The notes below the pieces were generated by a model. The model was not told where the DNA came from and did no database searches. It saw nothing but the letters and a program-made list of their open reading frames with translations. A stretch of 64,000 nucleotides of DNA from Vidua macroura (taxonomy: Eukaryota; Chordata; Aves; Passeriformes; Viduidae). Position numbers and translations under genes: made by a program. The stretch spans positions 9,921,001-9,985,000 of the forward strand of contig NC_071573.1 in the NCBI RefSeq assembly GCF_024509145.1, in the 5' to 3' direction. Below, piece by piece: positions 32,501 to 45,473 of the stretch (within the stretch, counting starts at the first letter, position 1; the number at the start of each line of letters is the position of its first letter).

Positions 32501-35500
32501 TGACTGACTTTGCCCTTGTCCCAGTCAGTTTATACCCCTTCCATTGCTCCCCAGTCTTCTGGTTTGTCCTGAGAGATTTCCCTTTTGCTCTCCATTAATG
32601 ACATCTCTTAACCTCACATATCCAGGAGATTTTGTCAATGCTCTCTTCACTTTTGGACTAAGACATTAATGAAAGTGCTAAAACTCCCATTAGTTTTTTC
32701 TGCCTTTGCTTCCTTATTATATCTCCTCTTCCTCAGTGAGAACAGAATCAGGATAATGAATACTTGTGGAAAAAACCCTGTATTAGCCTTAATTTCCACC
32801 ATGCTCAAATGGTGACCCCACTCCTCTCCCTCCTCTCTTTGTGCACAGGGATTGTGAGCATTCTGGTCCCCACTCTTGGCAGTGCCTGGGTCTGGTTGGG
32901 TTCTCAGTATTGTTCAGTGACTTTCCTTGCAGTGTCATCCAAGGCCCAAGTTATGTTGATCAGTATAAGGAAAGCTACACAGGCAACCTGGAAAAAACCC
33001 ACTTGCTGAATGGGGAAAAACCCAGAGAAGCCTGACAGGACATGTGGAAAGGAAATCAGAACATTCAGCAGCTCATGAACAATATCTGCCTGTTTGTTCA
33101 CATTGGTGATCCCTGATCCAATACCAGCAGGGGCTGGTGTGCAGGCTGGAGAGCTCGTGGCGCTTTACAAAAGACCTTGTGACCCTGCAGAAACTGCCCC
33201 AGCCCACGGAGCTGGCACACAGGTGGCACAGACCCACCTCACTGCTGGCTGGCCTCTGTGGGCTCTGAGGGGGAGCAGGAAGGTGATGCTAATTTGGGTG
33301 GGCACAGGTGGGGATTTTGGAGGAGGCAGACCCAGCTGACTGTGTGAGAGGTTGATGCACCGGTGGAGAAGACAGGGAATTGCAGATATATTCGGGATGG
33401 GCAGGATAGTGGTGAGCCTGTCTTTCTTTTCCTCAGAAACAGCCAGCCTGGATTTTTCAGGTAAGGTGTGGAATGTCTCCTGGGCTGGGGTTATTCTGTG
33501 GGCCTGATGGCACTGGAAGAAAAGAGCTGCTGTGGATTGCTGAGGTCTCCTTTAGTATGTCCTGCTGGGGCAGAGCTGCTTGACTATACTGCTGTGGTGG
33601 GATGGCCCAGAGAGATGGAAGCGTTGTCCTGGGAGCTGCCCTGTGGCACAGCCTCCACAGCAGCAGCTTTGCCCAGGGTGGTCTTGGTGCTCACTAATGT
33701 GAGCAACAACTGATGGTTGTTTCTGTCAAGAGGGCTACCTTTAGTTGCTGGCAAGGCCTCTCTTCCTTCTGGGGTGGAAAAATGCTTAATCTTCTGCCTT
33801 TCCTGGGGCTGGGAGGCAGTGGTGATGCTGGCTGCTGCTTGACCTGCCAGTGTTGAGAGGGAAAGGGCATCCCCAATGAAAGGATGCTGCTGGCTGGAAC
33901 CTGGAGACTCTGCCAGCCTTCAAAAATACCAACTTGTCTCAGTGTCAGAAATCCCTGCTGCCTCCTAGAAAAGGAGGTTCATCTAAGAGAAGCTAAAATT
34001 GGCTGGTAACTGGTCTTTATAACTTTATGGCTTTATCTTAACTTCATGAATTTCATGTTATTTTAAATTCAAAGTGGCTTCTGCTAGTTATCTTGCACAG
34101 TCATTAGCACTGTTTTGCAAAAGGTTTTGGCTTATTGAGTTGGGTTCTGGGCACTGCACTTAATGTGTGAAACTTAATTCTTGATCTATCCTTTACCTTA
34201 ACACAACACTTGTAGTGGTAATTGTGAAACTTTAATAATTCTGAGAACTTCCCACATGAAAGCTCTTGTTTTAATGCATTAGAAGTGGTGTCCCATGCTG
34301 TGTCCTGTGTCTGAATTGTTGTCCAAAGGGGCATGGTCTATTTGAGAGGTATTTATAAAACTTGCAATCCAGGATAGTTATGTGTTCTGGTTGTCCCACT
34401 TTTACTGGATGGCTCATGTAAGTTTCCATCATCTGTTCTTTGCCCAGTTGTAGGCTGACTATGGTGGGCGGGAGGGGAAAGAGAAATTTCCACTCGCCCC
34501 AGCAGGAGGTTTATGCAGTTCCCATAATTAATTTACATCTCTGCAAAATGAAATGCAGTCTTGCTCTTGGTACCAGGGGAAACTTCTGCCTTGTTCCCAT
34601 TCTTTTGGTTTGTACAAATGCAAACTCTCAAAAACACCCCAAAAAATAGCTGCAGGCTGGATGTAGGCTTTTCTTATGCCCTTGGTAGCCAGAGAATCTG
34701 TCCCTTTCGGTGGTGCTTCAGCTGCTGTGCAGCTGCTGGCAGGATGCTTGCAGGGCAGGAGCTAGGGATCTGTGCAGGGGGAAGGGGGAAATCCAGGCTT
34801 AGGGTGAGACATGTAGGTGGAAGGGGAGCGCTGAGTCAGGAAACTTGAGAAAATGAGTCCTGCCTTGCATTTATGGAAATTTTCTCATCTCTCTGACTGG
34901 ATTAATTGTAGTGAGTGTAGTGATCTCTTCTACAGAAAGATCATAGAAGATTGCCATGCTGTCACTGGGGTTTTCATGTGGATGATAAAATGAAATTAAT
35001 GAGAGTGTGATTGTCCTAAGCTGGAGTTACTTTTTTAGCGCTCTAAAAATAGCAAGCAAGTGTAGCTAACTTGAATATAAGGTTAGTAATAACTTCCATT
35101 CCAGTTTGAATAAAAAGAGATAGCAACTCTGAACTTTGGCAACTGGGCATGAGCAGTTTCTCCTCTATGTAGCTGGTTTGAGTTTTTTTCTTTTTTTTTT
35201 TTTTTTTTACTTACAAGTACATTTTTCTATGTAGGTGAGGAATGGTACTCATCTTGAAAGCACTTGCTTCTGCAAACCACAGAGCTGTTGTTGGGGCATG
35301 CCAGGGAATTCTGCAAATAAGCTGACTGCTGAAAAATGGTAGCAATTAAGCAGCCCTTGAAAAATTGCCTGTCAGAAGGCTGAATTTGTGTTTTTAAACT
35401 GACCAGTGAGAGCAAACAAAGCTACCTTTTAATTTTGACTTGCCTTGGTTACTGAATAAATGACAGCATTCCCTCAACCTGCTAATTTGTCAGTTTAAGA

Positions 35501-38500
35501 ATGCATTTATTTGTCGAAGTTCTGCTGTTAAGTAATTAAATAAGGCAAACTTCATCTGCAGAAGCTGGGTTTCAGCAGTTAGGCTCCCCCCACAATTTGG
35601 TTGTCTCTATTTCCTTGTAAAAATTTGCAGTCGTGAAGCTTGGCTTATGACATGCACAAAGTCCATGTTCAGAAAGGCTGCCAGTATGATCTGTTTTGCT
35701 TTCACACACTTGGTATCAAATTGTTGTTACTTATCCTCTGTTTTTTTCCACCTCTGTGTCATGTGATTGTGGTGGTCCCAATCAAATTGAGGATTCAAAT
35801 TTATCACTGAACTGTCCATTTTCATCCTGAAAGTTTAATTTTTTAGTTGTGTGCAGTATTTTTTCCTGTACTATATTATTTTTTTTTTGTTTGTTTGTTT
35901 GTCTTTTGAGAAAAATCCAAAGGCTCTGACAGATAGGTTTGTCTCTGCTTTAGCTTTTGTCCTGTCCCTCTGGAGTGGGTCCTGGTGTACTGCTGCCAGT
36001 GAGATGGTCCCCATAAGCACATATGTGTGTGCTGCCAGCCGTACTCTGTTGGCTCTACTTGCAGCCTCATCCATCCTGCTTTCTGGTGGATTGCTACAGG
36101 GAGGTGCTCTGGACAAAAATCAGAATTTGGAGAATGGACCTTGTGCAGAGACTTCCTTCTGTAGGATCTAGCATTTGGAAAAGTTTGCAGTTTGCTCCCC
36201 TGCCCTGCCCCATCTCGTGATGAACTTCTGTAGGGTGCCACTGTACTCAGCAAGTATTTAGAGTTAGAAAAATTGAGACAGCTCTGTGCTTGGGCCTCAG
36301 AAAGGAGCACTGCAGGAAGCCCATCCTTGCACTGCCACACCCAAGTGGCTGGTCAGGATGCAGCCCCAGCACTGTCTCTCCCCGGCTCTGTGCTCTGGAT
36401 GTGGTCCCTGAGGCATGGGAGTCAGAGTTCTGCTGGCTGCCAGGGGGTGTCAAGGTCCTGAAATGACCACCAAAATGTCACTCTTATTTCTAGAACAAGA
36501 TCAAGCAGGTCCTGCCTAGGAAGAGCTGGTAGTTTCTGTTCTCAGACCTTGGTTCCAGCACATCAGGGCTACTTCAATAAGGAAAAAAAAAAAAAAAACC
36601 CACAATGGTATATTTTGGATAGTATAAAACACTCTTGACTGACAACCTGCTGAAGCCTCAGGCTTGCTCTTTGGGCTACTGTGAGCTTGAACATATCCTT
36701 TTAGCCTGCTTAATCAAAATTGCTTTATCAGACTCAATACTAAAAATAAGGAAAATAGGAATCCAGCAAAGCTCCAGTTGGTTTGAGCCAATTTTTTATT
36801 TGCCTGCTTAGATCCCTTTCAGAACTTCGAAGCAAGCAAGTACTTTATTACTTTCTAAAATGCTTCTTTCCCTCCTCCTTAGTCCCGTTCTGCTCTCCCT
36901 ATCCCGTAGGATGCTTTCTAGGCTCTCGGGGAGGGAGGAACACCTCTCCGAGCTGTGGCAGCCTCTTAGCTAGACCTGTACGAGGGGAAAAGACTTCACT
37001 GCTGGTCTGTTATCTCCCTCTTGTGGACAGACTTCTCTCTCCTTCCTATGAGCAGGTGAGATTGCAGCAGGATGTGCGGTTTGGCACAGCTCTCAACTGT
37101 AAATTAATTGTTAGGCAAGCAAGTTATATACTAATTACTAAAGCACACTGGATTTCCCTTCTCTGGGGGTGTAACTTTGCAGTGTGAACCAACCTCAAAT
37201 CGGCCCTGTGAATAAATGCTGCTGCAAAAGAAACCATCATTACATTTACATTTGACAAAGCAGAACTGAAATTTCTAGAGCTGCCTTTCACATTTTGGCT
37301 GTCACTTGCTCCTTTTCTCTATTGGTAATAAATTGCACTTCAGCAACTGAAATACTACTGATTTGTAGAGTGCTGTGAAAGTTTTGGGTAACTTAACAAG
37401 GAGGAGGACAAAATTTATTTTAAAAGTGCGTATCTAAAAGCTGCAACAACAGTAACTTTAGATTTGCTTGTGTTTCAGTCACTTTTTTTTGGTGCTGTCT
37501 TACATATGATCAAATCCAATAAATCCATCCCTTGTACATCTGCTCTGCCTCTGAGGCAGCACTGCCAGGATCACCTTGCTGAAAGTCTTCTCCTTTCTAC
37601 CTTTGCTTTAATGGGATGGTGGTTGATGTTCTTGACCATTTTAAATCTTTTTTGATTGGAGTTTTGAAGAGAAGAGCTGAGCCAAAGATGGATGATGGCG
37701 TTTTTCTGGCTACCCAGTATGGTTTCATAAATGCCACCAAGTATGAGCAACTCTTGCCCTGGTTAACTGTTGAGATTTGTCCTCAGATCTCTGAATAACT
37801 CCATTAATGAGCACAAACTTTTCCACTTTAGGTAATTTACGTTAAATCAAGTGCACTTAAAATGTGTCCTTTCTTTTTTGTATCTGTTGGTGTGCCTGGA
37901 ATGCAAAAAGCCATGGGAGAGGAGGCTGTGAACCAGTCCTTTGGGATGGGACTCTTTAGTCTGGCATTGACCAGCAAGCAAGGGCTTTCCTTCTGAGGCT
38001 CTTCAGTGCTGCCAAGAGGCTTTTCTAGTTTGGAAAGAAGCATCCTAGTATTTTTACATAAGAAAAATCATAATTAAAAATAAAAATAATAAACAAGCCT
38101 ATAGGAATGGGGAGGACAGTGTGATGGATGAGAAGAGAGCAGTCTTCAGTGAACTGAGGTCTTCACACTGCTCTGGCTGTTTTTTTGGCTTAGAGCTAAG
38201 AATCCTTCTCTTGCAAAGGGCAAATACACTCTCCTGGAATTACATTACACTGAGACATGAAGCCAGGAGGCAGAGATGAATCATTGCTGTTGCAATGTCC
38301 GTGGTACATGGTCCAGTTTTCTATCTTATCTGTCTCTGAGTGTGTATGAGGCTTCTTGCTGGCCCTGAGATGTTTGTATGTAATACAGGAGTAAGGGGAC
38401 TTATGCTCTGCTGTTAGCAAGTCCCCCATACAGCATTTGACCCTTAAAGGACCTTGAAGAATGTGTTCATTGTTCACTGCATATTTATGCATGTTTTATC

Positions 38501-40962
38501 TGTTTTGGTACAGGGAAATACACCAGTTTACACTCAGTGCCAACACTGTATAAAAGCATATTCTGAAGCTAAGCTCACAGTTTTACAAAGTACAGGTAGC
38601 TAACCAGCTAAATAAGATCAAACAAACTTGTTAAAATACTTTTCTAATAACTTAGAGCTTTTTCTTGGATCAGTACATGGTTAGTTTAAAAGCTGCTTCT
38701 CTTGGAACTGGCTCAAATTTTCCAAAGGAGCACCTTGACAGAGGAGTAAATCTTTTGGGGAGTCTGGAATCTGGTTATCTAATGTTGCCTTTGTTGTTGC
38801 TTTTATTTACTATTCAGAGAGGGAATAGCTGCTTTACTGTAAAAAGCTGCCATAGGTAGAAATTTGTGACCTAGGATAAATGAGAGATTATTTGAGCTAA
38901 AGGGTACTAGCAGCATTTGCTGGTTGGGCAATGAATGCACAAGCAAAACCTGCATCAGTATTGTTCCTTACTTTTGTGACATTTCCTCTGAAGCCAAAGC
39001 AGGTACTGTCATGGCCAGTAGTGCTTTCTGATTCATGTTTCCACTGCAGTGTGATCTGCTGTCATTCCTGGGACGTTTCTCCAGCTTTCTGGGCATTAGT
39101 TGTTGCCAGCTCTCAAAGCTTCTTGGGAACAAACCCTCAACCCTTAGCACTGCTTTTTGGGTGGGAAGAGGTTGGAACATGAATCAGCACTGTGGGAGAC
39201 CTGCAGTGGCCTCTGGCTTAGGATCAAGTCCCTGACAGCACATGTCACATTGACCTTCTGGTCGGAGAAAAGCACATTGGGGATAAACTCCTGACGCCTG
39301 TCTAGGGAGTCAGGTTGCCTAGATACACTGACATCTGCCTGCTAAGGGGTATTCAGTGCTCCCCTGGGCTGGGTGCATGGTCTGTAGTGCTGAGCCACTG
39401 GATCAGCCTCGCACACTTACCCCCAGGTGCCCCTGGGCTGTGTGATCTAAGGTGGAGCAGCCTGAAGTTCAGCAGAACCACCCTGCCAAAGCAAATACAC
39501 GGTGATACTTCACGGTGTGGAATATGCTCCATGCTGATGCAGCCCGGTCAGGTTGGCTGATCTTGCACTGGGGGAGTGTGTGAGTGGCAGCCTGCCCGAG
39601 GAACTGATGTTTTCAGCCTCTGCAGGCAGCCAGGCAAAATCAAGGCTGTCACAGACAACTTTGTATGTTCTCTCTCCACTGCACAAGCTGTTAAGGATAT
39701 GCGTTGTTTTAATTAACAAAGAAACTTCCTCTTCTCCCTGTAATGATTACTATGCCTTTTTCTTTGCTTTGCTTTGTCCCCCATGTTGTTCTTATGCTCC
39801 CTCTCAGTACAGGTTCCCTGTACTACTGAGGGGGAGCTCTTAAACTCTATTCCAGGGAGGAGAATTGTTCATGGAAATAGACAACTAAACCCTTTTTCCT
39901 GGAAAACCGGGCTGGGCTTTTGAAACAAAACCAATTTATTCAGCAATCCTTTTGTCATAGTTCCCTGGCCAGGCTCTGCCTTCAGAGCTGAGGGAAGAGT
40001 GGCACAGGCCAGAGCAAGGCACATCAAGGTAAAATGTTTCTGAAGTGAGACTTGTTTGCATTCACAGTGAGCTTGTATTGTTCTTGTCCTGCATGTTTTT
40101 TTTAAGGGACAGGAAGATATTTTTGTGAATAATAGCCTCTGCTTCTGCAGCTTTGACTCACAACGTTTGAGTTTCCTCTCCTGAGTTTCCTCAAGGAGCT
40201 GTTTCAGCCACAGATGCTTTGCATATGCAGGAAAAGCATTTGTTAGGAATGGAGCACCTTGGCTTTCAAAAACTTTATTGGCTTTCTATTGTCAGTGCAG
40301 CTTGTGAATTTATTGTTTCTCATATGACAGAGAGGGTATAAAACTTAGAAAAGATGAGTTTTCAAAATCAGTAAATCAGTTACTATGAGAAATGTATATT
40401 TTTAGCTGCAAGATCAAAGAACAAAAAGCATCCCTCAAGCACAACTGCTCCCTTCTCTTCTCCCTCAAGCCCTGAGGTTCTGGCCATACAGCACAACCTT
40501 TCCCAAAGGTTCATTCTTGCTTCCTAAGAAAACAGCACTGGTGGGACTTTACTGGCTGCCTGGCAGTATTATCCCAAAAGCTTTTAAACCTATTGCTCAG
40601 TTTGTTGCATGTGAACAAGAGACATCCATAGGTGTGGGAGAAACTGAGCCTTGAGGCACGTTCTCACTGGAAAGAAGACCTGGAGCAGGTCTCCTTGGCC
40701 AGAGACTGCTGCATCAGCCAGGGCATCTGGTGTGATGGGAGGGTGTAAGGACATGGGGGTCTGTCTGAAACTGTCTGAAACTGTGTTCTGTTGGGCAGGG
40801 GACAAGGTAACTGTGCTGTGTGAAAGGAAGTCAAGGAGTTGACAAGCGCAGAGAATGTGTAGTTCTAACTGTTGGCAAAAGGGCACAGACTTCACCAAAA
40901 TCCAAGTAAATAGGAAAATCAAAGATCAGAGAGCTAAAACTTAGATTTGGGTTTTGTTGTGG
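29531..40962. other. Intergenic DNA, nothing recognised
   Basis: About 11 kb of moderate-GC, CpG-poor sequence with short chance ORFs and homopolymers (for example A18 near 36581). One T-box half-site match (TCACACCT, 30005-30012) is at chance level. No gene, RNA or transposon identified. Confidence 0.6.
35187..35209. repeat. Poly(T) tract
   Basis: T run interrupted by a single C, about 23 bp, just before TACTTACAAG. No adjoining element recognised. Confidence 0.85.
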
Positions 40963-40973
40963 TTTTTTTTTTT

Positions 40974-41008
<35 letters not shown>

Positions 41009-41027
41009 TTTTTTTTTTTGTTTTTTT
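40963..41027. repeat. Long poly(T) tract
   Basis: 65 bp of T with three single G interruptions, including 33 uninterrupted T. It is the longest homopolymer in the window. Read on the minus strand it is a poly(A) run, but I see no retrocopied gene body next to it. Its length is likely to be uncertain in the assembly. Confidence 0.9.
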
Positions 41028-41285
41028 AGCAGGAGTGTTACTTAGATACTTAGACAAGGTTACCTCCTTCTTCTTCACAATGATTTCATCTTGATATTTA
41101 ATATTTCCCATTAAAACTGTAATTGTCTTATACAGCTTGAAGAAAATGCTGATGACCCACTTGCCCATGATTTTCAGGGGCTACTGTGGCTCCTGAGAAT
41201 ATTTATCCCATTACTTTATGTTGGGACTGTTAAAATTCAGCGTTGTCCCATATGAGAATAATGTAAGCTACTCTTTGAATATTTC

Positions 41286-41345
41286 ATTAATTATCATTAA
41301 TAATATTAATTATTATTATCAGTTATATTAATTATCATTAATAAT
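41286..41345. repeat. AT-rich cluster with a 19-bp direct repeat
   Basis: ATTAATTATCATTAATAAT occurs exactly at 41286-41304 and 41327-41345, with TTATTATTATCAG between. ATTA homeodomain-type cores are dense, but the tract is also simple AT-rich DNA. Confidence 0.8.
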
Positions 41346-44300
41346 AATCAACAGACATTAGGAAAGAGTCTCAGGGAGAGAAATTTTTTTTGGACAAACC
41401 TCTTCAGTTTAAGCACTCATGAAATATTCCTAGCATCCCTCTGCCCTGCTTCCTGCATCACTGAAGGTTCTGCTTGTGACCTTTCCCTGGCCCTTCAGTG
41501 CCTTGTTAAGGGCATGGGGATGGATATATAATACATTTTCATTGTTTATCTAGTACTTTCTTCTTGATGATCGTTTGGAAGTTGTATAGCAATTTAACTT
41601 AAAAGTTACTGATGCTTTTCAACTTCAGGTAAATAGTTGTTCATGAGGCCAGACTGAGAGGATGGAGGCTGGAGACAATAAAGGGATGGGGCAGGAATTA
41701 ACTGAAGAATTAGCTTTTGTTTGCTTGTGTGGGGGATGATGTTTGGTCAGAATGGAGGTGTGGCAGGTAATGCCCTGGGAGTGGGGTGTAGCTAGTACAA
41801 CAGCCTGCATAATTCAGACTACTCTGTGACTGATTCTCCTGGATTTGGTAAGAAGCCATAATGTAACCAAACAACACCCAGCTACAGTGAGAGGTTCAGC
41901 ATACAATTCAAAGTATGCCACAAGGTACTACTGTCTTCTGTATGAGATTATGTCCGTGCTTTTGCATAAGCACTGATTTTGCTGTAAGCAACCTGGGATG
42001 TTGCAGAGGCTGCGGTAAAAGAATTGGAAATGAGGCTATATGGAATAACAACTCCAGTTTAACAGCTTTTGATGGAACCAGGTTCAAAGGACCTACATGT
42101 GGTAATGGATCCCAAGATGTGCAAGTGTCATGCTCTGAGAGCAAGAATTTCGAAAATAAAATCCGGTTTCTTGCTGTCCATCTGGTCAGATGTGAGTTTG
42201 CACTTGTTTAAGCAAACCCTCTAGGAAGTTCAAAGCTGGAGCTCAGCCAGCCTGTGCTTCCAAGGAAGATAAATTCATGAGAGTATTGAGAGAAAGGAAA
42301 TGGGAATTTGGGTATAGCAATAAAGTTGTTAGGTAGGTTTTTGAACATATCTTAAAGTAAATGTTATTTAACACCCAATATTTAGTGTTGAAACAGAACT
42401 TTTTGCAAGGCTATTGAGAGTTTTGAAAAAAAAAACCTGAGAATAAATTCACATGCAGCTTGCATTTCTGCTGTGATATGCATGGCTGTGACTTCAGCCA
42501 TGATCAAGTGGGTATTGAGCTTCACCTATTGCAAGCTATTTGTCAGCCAACCAAATGCTGTGATAGTATCTTCAGAAATACTTTGGACTATTCACCTAAA
42601 CAAAATGTATTTTTTTGTTTTGTTGTTTTTTTCTCCTTAGGGATGAAGAAAAAGCTAATATTTTGGTAGTAACAGCAAAAAAACTGGAAGCAAGTGTTGT
42701 TTTAATCCACAGTGAGGCAGTCATGGTTTACCAAGTGTGTCTTGTTTTAATCCATTTAACATGTATACAGGGATGAAATGGAAATTTTGTAACATATACC
42801 ACTATTCTGGGGAGAATTGTTCTAAAACTTTTTCACAAGTGTAAGTTGCATCTGTTTATTGGTATCGAGTGTAGGTTTCTGTCCATTTTATTAGGGAAGT
42901 TTGTTGACCACATATTTTTCCGCTGTTAAATATGAGGAAATATTGATTGTGTACCTTGTTAGTGAATTACTACTTACAGTGGATTCTCATTTGAAAAAAT
43001 GGCTGAGTGGGGGCATAAAGAAATGCTTCACTGAGGTGCTGGGCTCTGCAGAGTTCTGCTTCCTGGGGGTGTAGGGCTACAGAATGAGTTGCTTCAAAGT
43101 AGGTCTTTGAAGATATGTAAGGGAGAAAGCTCTCGGCACAATTGCTGAAGAACAGCACAGGACAAGTTCTTAGGAAAAAGATGTCAGGATCTTTAACAGA
43201 GAGACTTAGAGGGGACAGGCACAATGTTTCTGCAGGTCAACTTCAGTCTTTTAGCAGTGAGTCAATATTAGCATCCTGCTTGAATGGAACTATTAATGGG
43301 AGAAGATGCGTGTGCCTCTCAGAAGAATGGGGAGAGAAGGAACTTTTCTTTCATCTAAAATCTCTGGCTAAGTAATACCAAGGCATCCCGACTTAGCTAC
43401 TTGCTGCAGTTTAATTTTGTCAGAAAACAGTGACTTGCTGAAAACTGACAAAGCATCCTTTAGCACTGTGCCTTGTTCACATTAGGCTTTGCCTTTATTT
43501 CTTCATGCCAGCACATTTAAAAACTTGCCTGGGTTTACTGCTGCAAAGAGACTCTTCTGTTATACAGCCCTGGCTCGAGTGTGAGTGTTCGGGCTGTTGA
43601 TATCTGTCTTGCTTCACTCTCAGTTGCACTTTAGAGCTGTGGCTGGCCTTTCTCCAGTAATTCAACTTTTTATATTTTAAGGGTGGACATTCAAATATGT
43701 GCAAGCTGGAAATAATTGTTGAAATGTGTTTTTTTAGTGAAAAAGAAATGGATGCAGCATAAGGTCATTTGCTTGCAAAAAAATTGCAGTGCTCAAGAGG
43801 ACAGTTTCAAAACTACCAACCTGTACATATTAATATGAATAGTTTTAAGTTGGTTGAGTCTGAACAATGTCAGATTGTTTCCTTGTATTATAAATATACA
43901 TGGCATGAGATAGATGTATTTTCATGAGACCATATGTCTGACTGCTTGCTGCTTCCAAGTTGTAGTCTGTTTATGCTCCAGCACCTTACTGAGAAGTGTG
44001 CAGGTGCCCTCTGTGCCCATGTTGTGTTGCCTTCAAATAACTGTGTTTCTGGGCAAGCAAGAGGTCCCTGGCACCATACACAATATGGAGTTGAGGTCTT
44101 CTATTGCCAGTTTTTTTCAGGAGAGACCTGTTCCTTCTATTTATATCCAAGGCATCTGTTAACATAAAGTGTCTGCTAAACTACTGTGTTTTACAGGAGG
44201 ACCTGGTTATTCTGATCTAGACCTGGGACCTTGGGATGTTGTGCAAACAACATGAGCTGGTCTCTGTATCAAGTGTTTGTAATCAAATATTAGAAAGATA

Positions 44301-45443
44301 GAGAAAGTTAGGAGGATATCCACTCACCAGTGTGATTATTTTATTGCTGGAATACATGAAGAAAAGTCCTCAAAACGACATGATTTAACAGTGTTTGGGC
44401 ATAAAGAACCATGCTCAAGAATCTACATTTCTGGCTAGAAAATTAGTTCTGTGATTCAAAGTACTACATGGCTGTGTCTTGTGAAACATATCTGTTCTAT
44501 TAATACCTCATTCTAATAAAGTAGAAAGCACTGGAAACTGTCAGAGGGTCAGATGGACTGGATAGTTGTCATATGCTTTATTGGTGTTTACTCACTTGCC
44601 TCTGACATAGTATTCTGCTAATTGGCAGGCAGGCAAATGAATTGGCAATAATTCTTTCTGCAGTGTTCTTGACAGCGTGCAAGGGGATAGGAGAGGGAAG
44701 GAGAAGCTGTAATAATATCTTGCCTAGGGCAAAAATAACTGGACAGAAATCCCAGAAATCAGAGCTGAAAGAATAAGGGGAACTTTAGAGGAGGAAAAGC
44801 TATGTGTGCAGAAAGTTCCATTGCACTGAGAGCAGCTTGAGAGAAGGAACTGGAAAAAACCTTCCCCAATCTCCAACACACTGATTTTTATAATATCTTG
44901 TCTGGGGATCTCTCATGGAAAGCAGTGAGGAGCCCTCTGCATGAAAAAAATGGCTCTAAGCCTGGAGCTACGACTAGTCCAAGTTAGAAACAATAGGGGT
45001 TTGTTTGATGTTTGAGTTTTATGTTGTCCTCAGAGTTGTCACAGACCCACGCCTGCTTTGTCTTTTTCTTACACTTGGATTTAATGTGCAGCATGAAGAG
45101 TCCTCTAAGCTAACATGGTAGAAGCCAGTCAGGTTCTCTTTCATGCCTCTTAATTATGCTGCTTTTGGGTTTTGAGGGGCATCCTTCAGAAATTGCACTA
45201 AAATCAAACGTGAAATTGGTAGTACTGTGGGAATGCAGCCTTAGACCCAGGATACAAATTGCTACTTAAATTTGAAAACTGAGAACCTGCTGCATTTGGT
45301 ATTTGTCTCAATGTATGTTTCTCAATATTTTATTGAGGTTTGGAGCATGGAGAGGCTTAACATGAATACAGTTGGTGCCCAGTGGGACACTCACTCACTT
45401 CATTGCTGAAGAGGTTTAATGGAACCCAGCCTTCTTTCCTGAA

Positions 45444-45473
45444 GAAAAGCAAAGAAAAGCAAAGAAAAGCAAA
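45444..45473 (+). repeat. Three tandem copies of GAAAAGCAAA
   Basis: A 10-bp unit repeated exactly three times. Minor minisatellite-like tract with no associated gene. Confidence 0.85.
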
